This document shows positions 3,617 to 6,073 of a stretch of 6,073 bases of DNA, in pieces. The notes under the pieces are model-generated. The model was given only the letters and a program-made list of their open reading frames with translations, was not told the origin of the DNA and searched no databases. The position numbers and the translations under genes are program-made. The stretch spans positions 1 through 6,073 of the forward strand of contig JAPLXT010000048.1 of assembly GCA_026395935.1 (NCBI GenBank), written 5' to 3'. This stretch comes from Candidatus Nomurabacteria bacterium. GTDB lineage: Bacteria > Patescibacteriota > Minisyncoccia > Phycocordibacterales > UBA9973. The first letter of the stretch is position 1; each line of letters opens with the position of its first letter.

Positions 3617-4714
3617 ATGTATATAATCAATAAGGACAAGAATGATATAGAGAAACTTGAAGAAGTAACCTTCAAGTCTGCTGGTTTCAGGGAAAGACAG
3701 CACCTACAGGAATGGATAGCAAAAAATCCTGTATCTCTTGGAGAGGAACTATTGATTATACAAAAGGAGTTTGCTGGTTTTGATGATACAAATGAGAGAC
3801 TAGATCTTCTTGCCTTAGACAAGAAAGGCAATTTAGTTGTTATTGAAAACAAACTTGATGATACTGGTAGAAATGTCGTATGGCAGTCACTAAAATATGC
3901 ATCATATTGTTCAAGCTTAACTAGTGAAGGTATTGAAGATATTTTTGACGAGTATTTGAAAAAGAATGGAATAAAAGAAAGCGCTAAACAGCTTTTGGAA
4001 GATTTTTTCGATGATGAAGATTTCAAAGAGAAAATGAATGCTGGGAATAGTCAGAGACTAATAATGGTTTCTCATGAATTTAGAAAGGAAGTGACTTCAA
4101 CTGTTCTATGGCTCCTTAACTTCGGATTGAGAGTTCAGTGTTTTAAAGTTACACCTTATAAGCTAGGAGAAAAGTTCCTTCTAGATTTTTCACAAATTAT
4201 TCCTATCAAAGAAGCTGAAGATTATATTATAAAAGTTGCATCAAAGAATAGAGAAGAAATTGGCAATCAAGAAGAACTAGAAAATAGATATTCTGTAAGG
4301 TTTGATTTTTGGACCGAATTTCTTAAGGAAGTAAATAAGAAGAATAACTTATGTGCAAATTTAAGCCCAAGTAAAGATGCCTGGATTGGTATAGGTTCTG
4401 GAGTTGGAGGTATAAACATTAATTTAGTTGTTACTAGGTCCTATGCAAGAGTAGAAATATATATAAATAAAGGAGTAGCACAAAATAAGGAAGTGTTTGA
4501 TTATTTCTTTAAGCAGAAGGAGCAGATAGAGAAAGATTTCGGAGCACCTTTAATTTGGGCAAGAATGGATGACAAAGTTACTTGTAGAATAAAGTGGCAA
4601 CTAGATGGAGTTAATATTTTTGACGAAGCTGACCATAAGAAAATGAATGAATTTTTGATCGATGGATTAGAAAGAATGAAAAAAGCTTTTACTGAGCCTA
4701 TAAGAAACCTATAA
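3617..4714 (+). CDS. DUF4268 protein with N-terminal PD-(D/E)XK nuclease domain, R-M associated
   Basis: The 365-aa protein has two parts. Residues about 20-200 resemble NucS/RecB-type restriction-like nucleases: an acidic residue in the first helix (E43/E44), D63 in RLDLLALD, E77-x-K79 in VVIENKLDD, and Q90-xxx-Y94 in WQSLKYASY. Together these give the D...ExK plus QxxxY signature of a metal-dependent DNase, and nothing in it looks broken. Residues about 228-358 match DUF4268 (FWTEFLKEV, LSPSKDAWIGIGSG, VVTRSYARVEIYI, WARMDDKVTCRI, FLIDGLERMKKAF). DUF4268 proteins are often encoded next to type I restriction-modification genes; their exact role is not established. Here the gene leads the operon, with hsdM starting 4 nt after its stop, so it is translated from the same mRNA. 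An accessory nuclease acting with the type I complex, or an independent defence nuclease, are both possible. The start has no Shine-Dalgarno; an AT-rich tract precedes it. Confidence 0.85.
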   Translation: MYIINKDKNDIEKLEEVTFKSAGFRERQHLQEWIAKNPVSLGEELLIIQKEFAGFDDTNERLDLLALDKKGNLVVIENKLDDTGRNVVWQSLKYASYCSSLTSEGIEDIFDEYLKKNGIKESAKQLLEDFFDDEDFKEKMNAGNSQRLIMVSHEFRKEVTSTVLWLLNFGLRVQCFKVTPYKLGEKFLLDFSQIIPIKEAEDYIIKVASKNREEIGNQEELENRYSVRFDFWTEFLKEVNKKNNLCANLSPSKDAWIGIGSGVGGININLVVTRSYARVEIYINKGVAQNKEVFDYFFKQKEQIEKDFGAPLIWARMDDKVTCRIKWQLDGVNIFDEADHKKMNEFLIDGLERMKKAFTEPIRNL

Positions 4715-4719
4715 TATTA
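4706..4719 (+). repeat. 14-nt direct repeat, copy 2 (DUF4268 stop / hsdM start)
   Basis: AACCTATAATATTA here contains the TAA stop of the DUF4268 gene and the A of the hsdM ATG. The TATAAT would allow an internal, almost leaderless hsdM transcript, letting methylase be made without the upstream nuclease. It is also partly dictated by the codons Asn-Leu-stop, so chance is a real alternative. Confidence 0.35.
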
Positions 4720-6059
4720 TGTTTGAAAACTCATTTAAAAATATAGATCAAATATTACACACAGATTCTGGCTCAGCTACTGAGCTTGATTATGTGGAGC
4801 AGACTTCATGGGTTCTCTTTTTGAAGTATCTTGATGATCTAGATGAGACTAAAAAGACAGAAGCAGCTTTGGCTGGTAAAAAATATGAATATATCCTTGA
4901 TGCGCCATACAGATGGGATTCCTGGGCTGCGCCAAAAACTGCTGATAAAAAGATAGATCACCATAAGGCCCTTGATGGTGAGGACTTGAATGAATTTGTT
5001 AATTTAAAATTATTTCCTTATCTTAAAAAGTTTAAAGCTGAAGAACCGAATACTATTGAATATAAAATTGGAGAGATTTTTAGTGAATTAAAGAATAAAA
5101 TATCTAGTGGGTATAAACTTCGTGAAATACTAAACATTGTAGATGGAATGCATTTTAAATTACATGAAGAGAAACATGCGCCGACAATTGGAGAAACTAT
5201 CTATGATGGAGCGTGCGGTTCGGCAGGGTTCTTGGCAGAGTCATATAATTTTCTTACACAAAATCAATCAAAGCTGTCGTCAGCGCAGATGGCTACACTT
5301 CAAAATAAGACTTTTTACGGAAAGGAAATAAAATCTCTTGCTTACATTATCGGAGTGATGAATATGATCCTACATGGTGTTGAGGCTCCAAATATAAGAC
5401 ATATGGACACATTGGCACAGAATATAAATGATATTCAAGAAAAGGATCGCTATAATATAATCCTAGCGAACCCCCCATTTGGAGCAGGAATTGGTAAAGA
5501 AGTTCAACAAAACTTTCCTATTAAGACTGGCGAGACAGCATTTCTCTTTCTTCAGCATTTTATAAAAATACTTAAAGCAGGAGGAAGGGCTGGTGTTGTA
5601 ATAAAAAATACATTTCTTTCTAATACAGATAATGCTTCTGTGTCTTTACGTAAATTATTACTTGAGAATTGCAATTTACATACAGTGCTTGATTTGCCCG
5701 GAGGAGTCTTTGCCGGTGCTGGAGTGAAAACTGTGGTTCTATTCTTTGAGAAAGGAGCTCCAACAAAGAAAGTCTGGTTTTATCAGCTCAATCTTGATCG
5801 TAATCTTGGTAAAGGTAATCCTTTAAATGAAAACGATTTAGCAGAATTTGTGAAATTACAAAAGACTAAAGCCGACAGTGATAATTCTTGGAGTATAGAC
5901 ATGAAAGATGTAAATAAAGAAACTTTTGATTTGTCTGTTAAGAATCCAAGTAAAGGTGGAGAAGTTGCTTTGCGAGAACCGAAAGATATTTTAGAGGAAA
6001 TGGAAAAATTAGATAAAGAAATTAAAAGTAGTATTTTAAGTATTAAAAATATATTGTAA
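4719..6059 (+). CDS. hsdM: Type I restriction-modification methyltransferase subunit HsdM with internal deletion
   Basis: HsdM is the adenine-N6 methyltransferase subunit of type I R-M, which works as an M2S complex with HsdS and joins HsdR for restriction. The 446-aa product begins with the HsdM N-terminal helical domain (FKNIDQILHTDSG...ELDYVEQTSWVLFLKYLDDLD, then YRWDSWAAPK and FPYLKKF). It continues with SAM motif I (YDGACGSAGF, 162-171), FYGKE (199-203), the catalytic NPPF (251-254, in LANPPFGAG), and GETAFLFLQHF...VVIKNTFLSN, with a C-terminal coiled region ending LDKEIKSSI. The odd point is between residues 150 and 160: EEKHA runs straight into PTIGETIYDG. Homologues of this type have about 35-40 residues between these, including the GE(F/Y)YTPR signature that contributes to SAM binding; no YTPR is present anywhere. 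The length, 446 instead of about 480-490, agrees. The frame is intact. The protein is probably expressed but may not methylate. hsdS appears to follow 3 nt downstream. Confidence 0.93.
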   Translation: MFENSFKNIDQILHTDSGSATELDYVEQTSWVLFLKYLDDLDETKKTEAALAGKKYEYILDAPYRWDSWAAPKTADKKIDHHKALDGEDLNEFVNLKLFPYLKKFKAEEPNTIEYKIGEIFSELKNKISSGYKLREILNIVDGMHFKLHEEKHAPTIGETIYDGACGSAGFLAESYNFLTQNQSKLSSAQMATLQNKTFYGKEIKSLAYIIGVMNMILHGVEAPNIRHMDTLAQNINDIQEKDRYNIILANPPFGAGIGKEVQQNFPIKTGETAFLFLQHFIKILKAGGRAGVVIKNTFLSNTDNASVSLRKLLLENCNLHTVLDLPGGVFAGAGVKTVVLFFEKGAPTKKVWFYQLNLDRNLGKGNPLNENDLAEFVKLQKTKADSDNSWSIDMKDVNKETFDLSVKNPSKGGEVALREPKDILEEMEKLDKEIKSSILSIKNIL

Positions 6060-6062
6060 ATT

Positions 6063-6073
6063 ATGACATGGCA
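6063..6073 (+). CDS. hsdS: First codons of the next operon gene, probably hsdS
   Basis: An ATG lies 3 nt after the hsdM stop in AAATT-ATG context, reading M-T-W before the window ends. In type I systems hsdS, the specificity subunit, commonly follows hsdM at this spacing, and many HsdS proteins start with a short Trp-containing segment. The identification rests on position only. Confidence 0.5.

Noticed and set aside
3595..4026. Minus-strand ORF of 143 aa, rich in Ser, Phe and Leu
   Set aside because: It lies antisense within the DUF4268 gene, whose protein motifs are clear; the composition is typical of a complement of Lys/Glu-rich coding sequence.
5143..5331. Plus-strand ORF of 62 aa inside hsdM
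   Set aside because: It is in another frame of hsdM, and the hsdM frame carries recognisable motifs throughout. It spans the deletion junction, so I checked whether it continued the missing segment; it does not contain YTPR or related sequence, so a frameshift does not explain the gap.
1..6073. CRISPR array, tRNA, rRNA or insertion sequence
   Set aside because: No regularly spaced repeats, no cloverleaf with anticodon arm, no rRNA-like segment and no transposase or terminal inverted repeats were seen. No att direct repeat could be identified, since only one side of the element is present.

Overview
The window is AT-rich (about 30% G+C by eye) and reads with the standard code. It splits into two blocks around an intergenic region near 3400-3616. 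All genes left of that point lie on the minus strand and all genes right of it lie on the plus strand. None of the starts has a usable Shine-Dalgarno sequence; most follow a short A/T-rich tract, often ATT-ATG. AT richness, lack of Shine-Dalgarno signals and the general look of the proteins would fit a Patescibacteria/CPR-type bacterium or a mobile element living in one. That placement is inference; no ribosomal or housekeeping marker is present.

Left block (1-2528, minus): a mobile-element or prophage-like module. Read in transcription order (right to left) it holds a 55-aa acidic protein with a Cys-Gly tail, a phage-type Dam adenine methyltransferase, a 49-aa basic protein, a 76-aa Cys-containing protein, a complete tyrosine recombinase, and the first 20 codons of another gene leaving the left edge. 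The genes are set as small units. Each is preceded by a variant of an A/T-rich element (TTTTTAATTTGATAA on the plus strand), often next to a C-run/G-run hairpin, and several are followed directly by an inverted repeat.

Centre (2529-3616): a minus-strand gene with a C-terminal winged-helix DNA-binding domain of the OmpR/PhoB type, ending in a textbook terminator. It probably starts as a leaderless mRNA from an extended -10 promoter, which makes it 255 aa rather than 274 aa. Two GC-rich palindromes, both centred on CCG, lie between this promoter and the plus-strand promoter: candidate operators for the regulator, or an old terminator.

Right block (3617-6073, plus): a type I restriction-modification operon. 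It starts with a DUF4268 protein carrying an intact-looking PD-(D/E)XK nuclease motif set, then hsdM 4 nt later, then, 3 nt after hsdM, the first codons of what is probably hsdS. The most striking observation is in HsdM. The protein keeps its N-terminal domain, SAM motif I and the NPPF catalytic motif, but lacks the segment of roughly 35-40 residues that carries the GE(F/Y)YTPR signature, apparently through a clean in-frame deletion. If real, modification by this system is probably impaired.

Together the window looks like a defence/mobile-element boundary: an integrase-carrying module with an orphan phage methyltransferase next to a type I R-M locus with an associated nuclease and a divergent regulator.
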